In this document: piece by piece, positions 1-8,403 of the stretch
How the letters are laid out: every line of letters begins with the position of its first letter
Numbering within the stretch: the stretch's first letter is position 1
Origin: Siccirubricoccus phaeus
GTDB lineage: Bacteria; Pseudomonadota; Alphaproteobacteria; Acetobacterales; Acetobacteraceae
Reading direction: 5' to 3'
Assembly (NCBI RefSeq): GCF_008360935.1
Contig: NZ_SRXO01000008.1
Coordinates: 62,001 to 126,000, forward strand
Length of the DNA stretch: 64,000 bases
Program-made: the position numbers and the translations under genes
The notes under the pieces: model-generated
Told to the model about the DNA's origin: nothing
The model's database searches: none
Seen by the model: only the letters and a program-made list of their open reading frames with translations

Positions 1-1
1 G

Positions 2-235
2 GGAAGCGAGGCCGGTGTCGTCACGGGCAGCATCGGCGTGGCCGCGGTGGTGCCCGGAGCAAAGGCCGCGCCCGAGATTTCCGCCCTCCTCGGCACGGCC
101 GACGCGGCGCTGTACGAGGCGAAGCGGGAGGGGCGCAACCGTGTGGCGTGCATGCCGGTGCCGGATGCGTCCGAGGCAGGCCTGGACTCCCACCCTGCAT
201 CGCCGCGCGTCCCTCCCGACAGCAAGGCCCTGTAG
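2..235 (+). CDS. C-terminal end of a GGDEF (diguanylate cyclase-type) protein, partial
   Basis: The reading frame is open from the first bases of the window and stops at 233-235. The visible part contains the classical end of a GGDEF domain: a VTGSIGVA strand, then a segment LLGTADAALYEAKREGRNRV, matching the family's conserved A-D-xA-LY-AK-GRN-RV ending. About 25 residues without recognisable features follow. GGDEF domains make cyclic di-GMP from two GTP; the GGDEF catalytic loop and any sensor domain lie upstream of the window, so activity cannot be judged. The short tail after the domain suggests GGDEF is the last domain of the protein. Confidence 0.85.
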   Translation, partial: GSEAGVVTGSIGVAAVVPGAKAAPEISALLGTADAALYEAKREGRNRVACMPVPDASEAGLDSHPASPRVPPDSKAL

Positions 236-581
236 AACACCCGGACTTGCCGCAGGGGCCGGGGCGGCCTGCCTTCGCTGCAGGCCGGGGAAGGAGGCCG
301 GCGTGGCCGCGCCGCCAGCCCCTGGCCCCTGCAGCACGGCCGGTTCGACGCGCTGGAACGAAGCCTGAATCGCCGCCCCCAGGCCGCCAACAGATTCTGA
401 TCGGAATCAACCGCCTGGCCCGAGTCGCACGAACGAATCGCCACCCCGCGACTCGGGAGACCGCCAACCCCCTGACCCACAAGGGTTTGTGGCTGAAGGC
501 AGCGCGGCCTACCAGGCCGTTCCCGCTCCGATCCCGCATCCCGCCCGAGTCGCAATCGCGCCCGGCGCGTGCGTCGCTGGG
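236..581. other. Gene-free stretch with two inverted repeats
   Basis: No convincing gene is visible here. Two hairpin-forming sequences are present. A 10-bp perfect inverted repeat (arms 419-428 and 448-457, cccgagtcgc / gcgactcggg) and a short one around 394-407 (gattc-tgatcg-gaatc). The region separates the convergent ends of the GGDEF gene and the SdhAF4-like gene, so the hairpins may terminate transcription, but neither has a T-run. Confidence 0.5.
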
Positions 582-905
582 TCAGAAATCCGAGACCCGG
601 CCCTTGCGTTCCCAGTCGCCGTAGCGGGTCGGCTCCGGCCCGGTAGGGCCGCCGATTTCCTTCGCCCGCATTTCCTTCACCCGCACCGGCGGATCGCTCG
701 GCGGGTCCCCGGCCGGTGGCAGCCTGGGGTCGCCGGGCAGCGGCACGTCCTGCCCGGGCGGGTCGTCGATCGGCGGCTCCGGCAGATCCGGCCCAGGTGG
801 GGGCGGCGGCACCGGCGGCACCGGCGGCGGCGGCCCGGCGGGGGGCAGCGGATCGGACAGTCGGGCGGGGTGCGGCACGGCACCCCCTTGTCGAGTCTCG
901 GTCAT
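582..905 (-). CDS. DUF1674 / succinate dehydrogenase assembly factor 4-like protein with proline-rich insert
   Basis: 107 residues. The last ~25 residues carry the hallmark of the DUF1674/SdhAF4 family: an EIGGP[12 protein letters not shown] segment followed by KGR-SDF at the extreme C-terminus. In mitochondria and alphaproteobacteria this family helps mature the flavoprotein subunit of succinate dehydrogenase. The middle of this copy is unusual, with a very proline-rich stretch (roughly residues 20-75) in place of the usual short charged linker, making it longer than the typical 60-80 residue family member. The start at 905 gives MTETRQ. It is divergent from htpX, an arrangement common in alphaproteobacteria, which supports the call. 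Confidence 0.8.
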   Translation of the reverse strand: MTETRQGGAVPHPARLSDPLPPAGPPPPVPPVPPPPPGPDLPEPPIDDPPGQDVPLPGDPRLPPAGDPPSDPPVRVKEMRAKEIGGPTGPEPTRYGDWERKGRVSDF

Positions 906-1026
906 GCTTCTCATCTGGGGCATCGGGGCCGGCTTGGCCACCAGGCTTCAGGTTCAAGGGCTGCGCCACCCGCCCGGCCAGGGCGGGGGTGGAACAGCCA
1001 CAACGCGGCTTCCGGGGGTCGGGATC

Positions 1027-1983
1027 ATGGGCGGCTATCTGCGGACGGCGATTCTCCTGGCGGGGCTCACCGCCCTCTTTCTTGCCATCGGCTATGCGAT
1101 GGGCGGGCGGCAGGGGATGGTCATCGCCTTCCTCCTCGCCTGCGGCACCAATCTCTGGGCCTGGTGGAACAGCGACCGCGTCGTGCTCTCCATGCACAAT
1201 GCGGAGCCGCTGGCGCCGGAGAGCGCCCCGCGCCTCTACCGCCTGGTGCAGGGGCTGGTGCAGCGCGCCGGCCTGCCCATGCCGGCGCTCTACGTAATCC
1301 ATGAGGACCAGCCCAACGCCTTCGCCACCGGCCGCAACCCGGAGAATGCCGCGGTCGCCGTCAATACCGGCCTGCTGAACCTGATGAGCGAGGAGGAGGT
1401 GGCCGGCGTGGTGGCGCATGAGCTGGCGCATATCAGGCATCGCGACACGCTGCTGATGACCATCACCGCGACGCTCGCCGGCGCCATCGGCATGCTGGCG
1501 CAATTCGGCTTCCTGTTCGGCGGCCGGCGGGAGGATGGCGGGCGCAACCCCTTCGGCCCGATCGGCGCGATCCTGCTGATGATCGTCGGGCCCATCGCCG
1601 CCATGCTGGTGCAGATGGCGATCAGCCGCGCCCGGGAATATGAGGCGGACCGGCTGGGCGCCGAGATCTGCGGCGACCCGCGCTGGCTGGCGAGCGCGCT
1701 GCAGAAGCTGGAGCGCTACAAGCAGGGCATCGTGAACCCAACGGCGGAGGCGCATCCGGCGAGCGCGCATCTGTTCATCATCAACCCGTTGTCCGGCATC
1801 CGGCTGGACAGCCTGTTCACCACCCACCCGCCGACCGAGGAGCGGGTGGCGCGGCTGCTGGCCATGGCGGCGCCGCAGGGCGGCGGTGGCCGGGGCGGTG
1901 GCGGCTGGGGTGCCGCCCCGGCGGCGCCTGTCCGCCAGCCAGGACCGTGGAGCGGCGGAGCGCGGCGCAACCCCTGGGGGTGA
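1027..1983 (+). CDS. htpX: Zinc metalloprotease HtpX
   Basis: 318 residues, M48B family, an inner-membrane protease that degrades misfolded membrane proteins. Two hydrophobic segments lie at residues ~6-45, the HELAH zinc motif at 131-135, two more membrane segments at ~145-165 and ~180-198, and the third zinc ligand lies in REYEAD (about residue 204). The C-terminus ends in a Gly/Pro-rich tail. The frame is open further upstream to 904, but the start at 1027 (MGGYLR) matches family N-termini and has a G-rich ribosome-binding stretch just upstream. It is divergent from the SdhAF4-like gene. Confidence 0.95.
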   Translation: MGGYLRTAILLAGLTALFLAIGYAMGGRQGMVIAFLLACGTNLWAWWNSDRVVLSMHNAEPLAPESAPRLYRLVQGLVQRAGLPMPALYVIHEDQPNAFATGRNPENAAVAVNTGLLNLMSEEEVAGVVAHELAHIRHRDTLLMTITATLAGAIGMLAQFGFLFGGRREDGGRNPFGPIGAILLMIVGPIAAMLVQMAISRAREYEADRLGAEICGDPRWLASALQKLERYKQGIVNPTAEAHPASAHLFIINPLSGIRLDSLFTTHPPTEERVARLLAMAAPQGGGGRGGGGWGAAPAAPVRQPGPWSGGARRNPWG

Positions 1984-2229
1984 GGCCGGTCCCGAAGACT
2001 CCGCGGGGGGGCGCCCTGCGCGGCTTCCATTGGCCGTCCCAGGCCCCGCCCCCTGGCCCGGCTCTTTGGCCCCGCTCCTGGCCCTGGCCGTGCCGCGCGG
2101 CCCTGGCCTGGGGCGAAATCCCGTGCCGGCCCGCGGCCGGGACCCTTGCTGGGCAGGCGTCGCGGCAGCCTTGACGCAGTGCAGCATGGCGCGCATCTCC
2201 GGCGCATCGCAGCGGGAGACACCAGCCGC

Positions 2230-2613
2230 ATGATCCGTGTCGCCAGCCTTGCCCTTGCCGTCGCCATGCTGGGCGGTTCCGCCCTGCCCGCCGCGGCGCA
2301 GGATGCCGCTGCCGGGCAGCGCGTCTTCAACCAGTGCCGTGCCTGCCACACCGTCGATGCCGGCGGGCGCAACGGCGTCGGGCCCAACCTGCACGGCATC
2401 ATCGGCCGCAAGGCGGCGAGCATCGAGGGCTTCCGCTATTCCGCCGCCATGCGCGCCAAGGCCGAAGGCGGGCTGGAATGGGATGAGGAGACGCTGCGCG
2501 CCTATGTCACCAACCCGAGGGCGGTGGTGCCGGCCGGCTCCATGTCCTATCCCGGGCTGCGCAATGAGCAGCAATTGAACGACCTGCTCGCCTATCTGAA
2601 GGCGAACAGCTAG
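2230..2613 (+). CDS. Periplasmic class I cytochrome c (c2/c550 type)
   Basis: 127 residues. A signal peptide (residues 1-24, ending PAAAQ) is followed by a mono-haem class I cytochrome: haem-binding CRACH at 36-40, the conserved GPNLHG around 51-56, and the axial methionine in GSMSYPG (about residue 105). The C-terminal helix ends LAYLKANS. It is expected to carry electrons in the periplasm between respiratory complexes. The start at 2230 (MIRVAS) gives a clean signal peptide; frames extending upstream have no plausible N-terminus. The TAG stop is also the first triplet of a dispersed palindromic repeat, so the gene ends exactly where the repeat begins. Confidence 0.93.
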   Translation: MIRVASLALAVAMLGGSALPAAAQDAAAGQRVFNQCRACHTVDAGGRNGVGPNLHGIIGRKAASIEGFRYSAAMRAKAEGGLEWDEETLRAYVTNPRAVVPAGSMSYPGLRNEQQLNDLLAYLKANS

Positions 2614-2730
2614 TGTCTTGTCCGCTGCGTTCGCTGATTTCCAGCGAACGCAGCGGACAAGCAGGCCACTGAGAACAAAAGCCAGTGGCCCGAGAACGAA
2701 GTCCGCGGGACTGCGGAATCGGGACGCTAG
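2611..2730 (+). repeat. Dispersed repeat, family B (TAGTGTC...GGACAAGCAGGCCACT), copy 1
   Basis: It starts on the cytochrome stop codon. It contains a perfect 20-bp inverted repeat (arms 2617-2636 and 2642-2661, 5-nt loop) followed by the motif gcaggccactgagaacaaaa. A second, inverted copy of the whole ~120 bp is at 6721-6842 and a shorter one at 45621-45681. The hairpin can also serve as terminator for the cytochrome gene. Confidence 0.85.
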
Positions 2731-2865
2731 AGCGGTTTCACCTCGCCTGCGCTCGGCGAACCCGCTCTAGCCCCTTGTTCGGTCGCATTTTCCGAGTCGT
2801 CCGGCGATTCCGCCGGACTTGAAAATGCTCTAGAGCGGTTTCACCTCGTCTGCGCTCGGCCCCGC
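2728..2865. repeat. Dispersed palindromic repeat, family A (TAGAGCGGTTTCACC...), composite
   Basis: This is a mosaic of modules. The palindrome 2728-2770 starts tagagcgg and ends ccgctctag. It is followed by a module with ttgttcggtcgcattttc and tccggcgattccgccgga (about 2776-2825), and then a second, truncated tagagcgg module from 2831. The same modules, in other combinations, recur at 23477-23520, 45518-45625, 50560-50670 and 52068-52160. Confidence 0.8.
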
Positions 2866-2919
2866 GGCGCGGCGCGCCAGCGCGTGCCGGTCGCCGCTGC
2901 CCCTGGCGACCAGCCGCCC

Positions 2920-3984
2920 TCAGATATTGATGCCGATGATGTTCTCCGGCCGCGCCGGCACCTCGCCCAGCTCCACCCGCTTCACGATCTCCGTCAGCGC
3001 GGCATTGGCCGGGGCGGGGAGACCAGCCTTCTTCCCCTCCGCTGCGATGAAGCCGTTGATGAAGTCGATTTCCGTCTTGCGGCCCTTCGCCATGTCCTGG
3101 GCCATGGAAGGCCGCTGCAGATCGCTGCGCTGCGCCTTGCGGCCATTCTCCACCAGCGTCGCCTCGGCGGTTTCCAGCGCCGTCAGGTCACCCTCGCCGG
3201 CGGCCGCCAGCAGCGCGGGATCCATGGCCTGGATCTTCTCCAGGCTGTAGCCCAGCGCCTGGCCGATGCGCACTGCCTCCGCCCCGATGCGCAGCGCGAA
3301 GCGGCGGATCTGCGGGTGCTGGTCGCATTGATTGCCGGAAAGCCCGGTGGCGGCGCTGGTCGGGTTGCGCATGGCGTTGACGCAAAGCTTCGACCAGCGC
3401 TCGCCCCAGAGATTGGTCGTCGCCTTCACGCTGTCGATGCCGGCGATCATGTCGCGCAGCGCCTCCAGCCGCGGGGTGATGCGGCCATGCACCTCCCCCA
3501 CCGCGAAGACGATGCGCCCGCTGCCGCCGCGGCCGACGGTGCGGCGGATCTTCCCCGCCTCGTACAGATCGACCGAGATGGTCGCCGCGATCATGCTTAG
3601 CGTGCGGCCCCAGCCGACGGCGCTCGCGATCCGTTCCTCGTTGATGCAATTCTGCAGCGAGACGACGAAGCCGCCCTCCGCCAGATAGGGCGCGACGAGA
3701 TGCGCGGCCCAGACCGTGTCGTAGGACTTCACGCTGACGAAGGCGATGTCGATCGGGCGGTGGCGGAAGGCGGATTGCACTTCCGTCAGATGCAGGGCCG
3801 GGACCTGTACCGTCACATTCTCCTCCGGCTCCAGCCCGGAGAGGGCGAGGCCATGGGCGCGGATCGCCTCCACATGCTCCGGCCAGGGGTCGATGAGGGT
3901 GACATCCTGGCCCAGCCGGGCGAGGTGGCCGCCGACATAGCCGCCCACCGCGCCGGCGCCGATGAAGGCAATTCTTGGCCGCAT
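2920..3984 (-). CDS. 2-dehydropantoate 2-reductase (ketopantoate reductase) family protein
   Basis: 354 residues. An N-terminal Rossmann fold carries the NADP-binding GAGAVGG at residues 9-15, followed by the ApbA/PanE C-terminal helical domain with the signature KLCVNAMRNP and a GDLTALE...RPSMAQDMAKGRKTEIDFINGF segment that contains the conserved S-M-QD...G-TEID-NG motif. The family reduces ketopantoate to pantoate with NADPH for coenzyme A synthesis, but many paralogues act on other 2-keto acids, so PanE itself is not certain. The start at 3984 has a good GGAGG upstream. The frame stays open a further ~690 bp upstream, but that part is an antisense shadow of the next gene. Confidence 0.85.
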   Translation of the reverse strand: MRPRIAFIGAGAVGGYVGGHLARLGQDVTLIDPWPEHVEAIRAHGLALSGLEPEENVTVQVPALHLTEVQSAFRHRPIDIAFVSVKSYDTVWAAHLVAPYLAEGGFVVSLQNCINEERIASAVGWGRTLSMIAATISVDLYEAGKIRRTVGRGGSGRIVFAVGEVHGRITPRLEALRDMIAGIDSVKATTNLWGERWSKLCVNAMRNPTSAATGLSGNQCDQHPQIRRFALRIGAEAVRIGQALGYSLEKIQAMDPALLAAAGEGDLTALETAEATLVENGRKAQRSDLQRPSMAQDMAKGRKTEIDFINGFIAAEGKKAGLPAPANAALTEIVKRVELGEVPARPENIIGINI

Positions 3985-4028
3985 GGTCCCGTTCCTCCGC
4001 AAGAGGGGGAAGCCTAGCGCGGCCGGGC

Positions 4029-4463
4029 TCAGTCGAGGAAGGCGGGGCGCGGCGCCGGATCGAAGGCGAGGCCCGCTTCGCGCAGGGAGGCTTCCAGCGC
4101 CGCCCGCGGCATGCGGGCATGGCGGACCAGCAGATGCAGGTAAAGGCCGAGGAAGAGCGGCCCATGCCCGTCGCTGGCGCCCTCCACCGTGCTGCTCATG
4201 GCATGCGCCAATTCGTGCAGCAGGATCCAGGTGGGGAGTTCGGGCGGCGCCTCGATGGCGGTGCGGCTGGCGCGTGCCACGGTGCTGCGCGCCTGGCGCG
4301 GGAGGGGCCGCACCCGTGGTGGGAAGCGCAGCCCTTCGGCGGTCCAGACGTGATCGACCAGCGCCTGCAATTGCCCGAAGGGCACGCGGGAGACGTCGCG
4401 CGGCGCCACCTCCGCATCCTCCCAGGCGTAGAGCCGCCGCGCCGCCACGTCGCCGCGGCTCAT
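4029..4463 (-). CDS. Small putative zinc metallopeptidase (HExxH...H)
   Basis: 144 residues, not recognised as a named family with certainty. A central helix carries HELAH at 83-87 and a further histidine 13 residues on (GHGPLFL, H100), the pattern of SprT-like or TIGR04338-like minimal metallohydrolases. No signal peptide is evident, so it is probably cytoplasmic. It lies 44 bp upstream of the ketopantoate reductase-like gene on the same strand and could be cotranscribed with it. The start at 4463 (MSRGDV) is chosen because sequence further upstream is repetitive and low-complexity. Confidence 0.65.
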   Translation of the reverse strand: MSRGDVAARRLYAWEDAEVAPRDVSRVPFGQLQALVDHVWTAEGLRFPPRVRPLPRQARSTVARASRTAIEAPPELPTWILLHELAHAMSSTVEGASDGHGPLFLGLYLHLLVRHARMPRAALEASLREAGLAFDPAPRPAFLD

Positions 4464-4605
4464 CGCGCCCTGCCTCGCCGGCACATGGAACTGCCTGCGA
4501 CGGTGACTGGGGCTCCGCGAAGCTTGCCTCGCAGGGTGAGGGCGAGGGCAACCATCGCCCCGGGCCATGGAGCTGGAAGGCTGGCAAGGGTTTCGCCGCG
4601 CGTCG

Positions 4606-4740
4606 TGCAGACGGCGCGCCGCCAGCGTGAGGTGCGGACAGCAGGCCCCCGGCGCGCCGTGCGGACAGCACACCGCCAGCGCAACCTGCGGGCAGCCCGT
4701 CCCCGGCATGATGTGCGAGCCGCGCGCCGCTGGCGTGGCG
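4606..4740. repeat. 27-bp-period tandem repeat, five degenerate units
   Basis: Units start at 4606, 4633, 4660, 4687 and 4714, each beginning tgc(g/a)g or similar (for example tgcggacagc at 4633 and 4660). The period is exactly 27 bp, so all reading frames remain open and show 9-residue repeating peptides, which explains several spurious long frames here. It lies in the 393-bp gap between the metallopeptidase start and the DUF2786 stop. A second 27-bp array with a different consensus is at 14749-14910. Confidence 0.8.
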
Positions 4741-4856
4741 CGCGGCGCGGCTTCGCCGCCGCCTCGGTGCTCTTCAGCCCCATGGCGTTGGCTCCGGGTG
4801 CGTTCGACGGTGTCGAACGCATCATGGGGCGCGTCGGCGTGAGGTAGGGAGGGGCG

Positions 4857-5609
4857 TCACTTCCGCGGCAGGCTCCTGGTCCCGGCGCCCGCGCCCACCG
4901 GCCGCCCCAGCCCGACGCGCCCGCCCGCCGCCGCGCCCTTGCCATAGGCGCCGCGATCCCGAACCGTCGCCGTGCTGTACACGGTGCGCAGCCGCACGCC
5001 GAGGCCACGGAACCCCTCCTCCACCTTCTTCTCCTTGGCCAGCACCAGCGCGGTCGAAGCACTCGCCGCCGCCGGCCCCGCCGCGTCGCGCCGTGCCTCG
5101 GCCGCTGCCTCCCGCTCCGCCACCATCGCTTCCAGCCGCTTCGCGATCCGGTCGGCGAAGCCGTAGCGGAAGCTGCGCAGCCGGGTCTGCGGCGTGGCGC
5201 GGCTGCGGGCGTAATCGGCGCTGGCGCGGAACTGCCCTTCCTCCCAGGCCAGCGCGCCGCCGATGACGCGCAGCAGGTACTCCGCCATCTGCACATCCGG
5301 CTCCAGACCGAACAGCACGAAATCTGCCCGCCCATCGGTCCAGCCGCGGCATTCGCAGAAGCGCAGCAGCGCCGGATACAGCCAGCGCAGCGCCAGGCGT
5401 TGCGGCCCGGCGAAATCCAGCCGGCGCTGCACGCATTCCTCCGCGCGCAGCTCCACCTCGCTCATCGAAAGCCCATAGACCTCCAGCAGCTCCCCCACCT
5501 TGGCGGCGGCAGCCAGGGCCTCGGCCTCGGAACAGCCGCGCTCCACGGTCTTCGCGGCCAGGGCCCGGATGCGGGCTTTCACCTTGGCGAGTTCGCTCTG
5601 CTGATCCAT
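4857..5609 (-). CDS. DUF2786 domain-containing protein
   Basis: 250 residues. The N-terminal ~45 residues (KVKARIRALAAKTVERGCSEAEALAAAAKVGELL) match the DUF2786 helix pair, in which a short K-I--LL-KT--NGCTE-EA--A--KA--L pattern is conserved. A middle domain (about 75-200) is typical of these proteins, and the tail is Gly/Arg-rich. The function is unknown; family members often occur in phages and mobile elements and have been suggested to bind DNA. The start at 5609 (MDQQSEL) avoids an unrelated upstream extension. Confidence 0.75.
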   Translation of the reverse strand: MDQQSELAKVKARIRALAAKTVERGCSEAEALAAAAKVGELLEVYGLSMSEVELRAEECVQRRLDFAGPQRLALRWLYPALLRFCECRGWTDGRADFVLFGLEPDVQMAEYLLRVIGGALAWEEGQFRASADYARSRATPQTRLRSFRYGFADRIAKRLEAMVAEREAAAEARRDAAGPAAASASTALVLAKEKKVEEGFRGLGVRLRTVYSTATVRDRGAYGKGAAAGGRVGLGRPVGAGAGTRSLPRK

Positions 5610-5690
5610 GGGCGCTAGGTGCCGGCGGCGCCCGCCCGGGGTCAAGCCCGCCGGATGGCGGGCGCGGCGCGGCCCCGGGCCGCAGGCCGT

Positions 5691-6647
5691 TCAGTCCAGC
5701 GTCACCCCGGCCGCCTGCACCACCGGGCGCCACAGGGCGAATTCCGCATCCCAGAATTGCGCCAGCCCCTCCGGGTCGCTGCCCACGGCGTCGATGCCGT
5801 TCTCTGCCAGGCGCTGCGCGACCGCGGGCGAGCGCACCGCCGCCCGCAACCCCTCCGCCAGCCGCGCCACCGCCGGCGCCGGCGTGGCGGCGGGGGCGAA
5901 ACAGCCGAACCAATTGAGGATGCGGTAGCCCGGCAGCCCCGCCTCCTCCGCCGTCTGCACCGCCGGCAGCGAGGGATGCCGCGCCGCGCCCGTCACCGCC
6001 AGGCCACGCAGCGCCCCGCTCGCCACATGCGGGTGCAGGGAGGCGAAGCCCTCGATGAGGACGTCCACCGTGCCGGCGATGAGGTCCGGAATCACCAGCC
6101 CCGCCCCGCGATAGGGCACATGCTCCGCCCGCCCGCCGGCGCGCATCGCCAGCAGATGCGCCGAGAGATGGTTGATGGAACCCGGCCCGGCCGAGCCATA
6201 GGTCAGCGGCCGCGGGCTTTCGCGCAGCAGCGTCAGCAGGTCCCCAAGGGTGTGCGCCGGCACATGCGGCCCCGCCACGACCAGCATGGGCATGGTGCCG
6301 ATGAGGGAGACGGGCGCCAGGGCCCGCCGCGTCTCGAAGCGCAGCCCCGGCCGCAGCAGCGCATTCAGCACGGCGGAGCTGACGGTGAAGAAGCCCAACG
6401 TGTTGCCGTCCGGCGCCGCATTCACCGTGGCTTCCGTGCCGATGACCGTGCCGCCGCCGCCGCGATTCTCGATGACCACCGGCCGCCCGAGCGCTTCCCC
6501 GAGGCTCGGCGCGATCAGCCGCGCCGCGACATCCGTGGCGCCGCCCGGGGCAAAGGGCACGATGACCCGCAACGGGACAGGCTGGGCCCGCGCCGCCGGC
6601 GCGGCGAGCAGCCCGGCCAGCGTCGCGCGGCGGCTGACATGCGGCAT
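5691..6647 (-). CDS. Bug-family (TctC-like) periplasmic solute-binding protein
   Basis: 318 residues. A signal peptide (RRATLAGLLAAPAARAQ) is followed by the Bug/TctC fold: VIVPFAPGGATDVAARL near the start, VIENRGGGGTVIG around residue 60, and the HVPYRGAG ligand-loop motif near the middle. These proteins deliver carboxylates or other small organic molecules to tripartite tricarboxylate transporters. No tctA or tctB genes lie nearby, so it is an orphan binding protein, as is usual where this family has expanded. The substrate cannot be read from sequence. Confidence 0.9.
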   Translation of the reverse strand: MPHVSRRATLAGLLAAPAARAQPVPLRVIVPFAPGGATDVAARLIAPSLGEALGRPVVIENRGGGGTVIGTEATVNAAPDGNTLGFFTVSSAVLNALLRPGLRFETRRALAPVSLIGTMPMLVVAGPHVPAHTLGDLLTLLRESPRPLTYGSAGPGSINHLSAHLLAMRAGGRAEHVPYRGAGLVIPDLIAGTVDVLIEGFASLHPHVASGALRGLAVTGAARHPSLPAVQTAEEAGLPGYRILNWFGCFAPAATPAPAVARLAEGLRAAVRSPAVAQRLAENGIDAVGSDPEGLAQFWDAEFALWRPVVQAAGVTLD

Positions 6648-6720
6648 GACGTTTCCCCGGAAACCCTGCCGCCACTCTCCCGCCCGAGCCCTGCCCCTGT
6701 CCAGCCGCCCCGCCCCGTCC

Positions 6721-6842
6721 TAGTCTCCTGGGTCCGAAGTCCTGCGGGCTTCGGACCCAGGACGCCAGCTCTTGTTTTCAGTGGCCTGCTTGTCCGCGCC
6801 GTTCGCTGGAAATCCGGCGCGCTTCGCGGGCAGGACACCAGG
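6721..6842 (-). repeat. Dispersed repeat, family B, copy 2 (inverted orientation)
   Basis: Read on the minus strand it runs parallel to the copy at 2611-2730: TGGTGTCCTG, a TTTCCAGCGAAC stem side, then GGACAAGCAGGCCACTG and AACAAGAGC. It adds a second strong hairpin at 6725-6763 (tcctgggtccgaag / cttcggacccagga). It sits between the divergent Bug gene and VOC gene, so it occupies their promoter region. Confidence 0.8.
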
Positions 6843-6876
6843 CTGCGCCCGGAGCAAAGCCAGGAGGAAACGAGCC

Positions 6877-7260
6877 ATGCCCAAGATCCGCTTCGACCAC
6901 ATCCATCTGCGCAGCCCGAACCCGGAAGCGACCGCCGCCTGGTTCGCCGACACCCTGGGCGCGGAAATCCTCCGCTCCGCCCCCGGCGGCAAGCCGCGCA
7001 TCGACCTGAAGCTGGGCGGCCAGGACATCTTCATCGCCGAGGCCGATGCGGCGGTGGCGGCGGCGCCCTCCTCGCCCTATCAGGGCCTCGACCATATCGG
7101 CTTGTTCGTCGAAGGGCTGGACGAGGCGGCGGCGGAGCTGAAGGCGAAGGGCGTGACCTTCACCATGGAGCCGAAGCAGGCCCGCCCCGGCGTCCGCATC
7201 TGCTTCATCCGCGGGCCGGAGAACATCTCCATCGAGCTGCTGGAGCGGACGCCGGCCTGA
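6877..7260 (+). CDS. VOC-family (glyoxalase/bleomycin resistance-like) protein
   Basis: 127 residues with a single vicinal-oxygen-chelate fold: FDHIHLRSPNPEATAAWF at the N-terminus, GLDHIGLFVEG in the middle and a C-terminal FIRGPENISIELLE strand. The potential metal ligands are H8, H75 and the glutamate near the C-terminus (ELLE). The VOC fold covers lyases, dioxygenases and binding proteins, so the reaction is unknown. The start at 6877 has a strong aggagg at 6862-6867. Confidence 0.88.
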   Translation: MPKIRFDHIHLRSPNPEATAAWFADTLGAEILRSAPGGKPRIDLKLGGQDIFIAEADAAVAAAPSSPYQGLDHIGLFVEGLDEAAAELKAKGVTFTMEPKQARPGVRICFIRGPENISIELLERTPA

Positions 7261-7479
7261 GCAGGGGCTTTGCCCGTTGGCGGCAGTCCCGCCAACCCCC
7301 CACCAGGGGCGCTGCCCCTGGACCCCGCCGGAGGTGGACCACCCTCCGACCTCGATGGGAGTTCTGCGGTTCAGCCTGCCGAGGCAGACCGGGGTCCGGG
7401 GCCAGGTCCTGGCCCCGGCGGGAGCGCGGAGGGCAAAGCCCTCTGCCGGGGGGGGCGGGAACAGCGCCCTCGATCGGCG

Positions 7480-8403
7480 CTACGCCTCGTTCCGCCGGCT
7501 CGCCACCAGCTCCGTGCCGGACCAGCCCTCGGTGATCTTCGCCAGCTCCGAGATGTCGCCCTTGGCGAGGCCGCCGGACATGGCGAGGCCATAGAGCATC
7601 TGCGCCGCCCGGCTGGTCGGCATCACCAGCCCCAGCGCCTCCGCCTCCTGCAAGGCCAGGCGCATGTCCTTCGCCATCAGCTCCATACGGAAGCCGAAAT
7701 CGAAGCGGCGGGACAGCACCGGCCCCTCGGCAAAGCGCTCCGTGGCGAAGCTGCGGCCGGAGCTCTTGTTGATGACGCCGACCATCAGCTCCGGGTCCAG
7801 CCCGGCCTTGGCGCCCATGGCGAAGGCCTCGCAGGCCGCGGCCCAGGTGGCGGCGGCCAGCAGGTTGTTCACCAGCTTCAGCGTCTGGCCCAGCCCGACC
7901 TGCGGCCCGACGAAGACGGTGTTGCTGCCGATCGCCTCCAGCACCGGCCGCACCGCATCGAAGGCCGCCCGGTCGCCGGCCGCCATGACGGAGAGCGTGC
8001 CTGCCTCCGCCCCCGCCACGCCGCCCGAGACCGGCGCGTCCAGCGCCGTCACCCCGCGCGGCGCCAGGCCCTCAGCGACCGCCACAGCCACCTGTGCCCC
8101 GGTGGTGGAGAGATCGACATAGGTGCGCAGCGCCGCGCCCTCCGCCAGCCCGCCCGGGGCCAGCGCCACCTTCTGCACCACATCCGGCGTCGGCAGGCTG
8201 ACCAGCACGGTCGCCGCCTCCGCCGCGACGGCGGCGGGGGAGGGGCGGGCGCTGGCGCCGGCGGACACCGCGGCGGCCACCGCCACCGGATTCACGTCAT
8301 GCACCAGCACCTGATGCCCGGCGCCGAGCAGCCGGCGGACCATCGGCGCCCCCATGGCGCCGAGGCCAATGAAGCCGAGGGGGGCAGTCATCGGCGCGCT
8401 CAT
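7480..8403 (-). CDS. NAD(P)-dependent beta-hydroxyacid dehydrogenase (3-hydroxyisobutyrate dehydrogenase / tartronate semialdehyde reductase family)
   Basis: 307 residues. The FIGLGAMGAPM nucleotide-binding loop lies at 11-21, the substrate-binding DAPVSGG at 122-128, and the catalytic lysine in GQTLKLVNN at about K176, followed by the all-helical C-terminal domain. The family oxidises 3-hydroxyisobutyrate or reduces tartronate semialdehyde and related compounds; the substrate is not decidable. Its start overlaps the stop of the upstream binding-protein gene by 4 bp, so the two are translationally coupled and the transported solute may feed this enzyme. Confidence 0.9.
   Translation of the reverse strand: MSAPMTAPLGFIGLGAMGAPMVRRLLGAGHQVLVHDVNPVAVAAAVSAGASARPSPAAVAAEAATVLVSLPTPDVVQKVALAPGGLAEGAALRTYVDLSTTGAQVAVAVAEGLAPRGVTALDAPVSGGVAGAEAGTLSVMAAGDRAAFDAVRPVLEAIGSNTVFVGPQVGLGQTLKLVNNLLAAATWAAACEAFAMGAKAGLDPELMVGVINKSSGRSFATERFAEGPVLSRRFDFGFRMELMAKDMRLALQEAEALGLVMPTSRAAQMLYGLAMSGGLAKGDISELAKITEGWSGTELVASRRNEA

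Noticed and set aside
904-1026. Longer HtpX start at 904
   Set aside because: The added residues do not match HtpX N-termini and overlap the divergent gene's start region.
3985-4671. Upstream extension of the ketopantoate reductase frame
   Set aside because: The added ~229 residues are low-complexity and antisense-like; the real start at 3984 has a ribosome-binding site and a correct Rossmann N-terminus.
4460-4847. Frames with 9-residue repeats around 4.5-4.8 kb
   Set aside because: Produced by the 27-bp tandem array; no start signals or domain.
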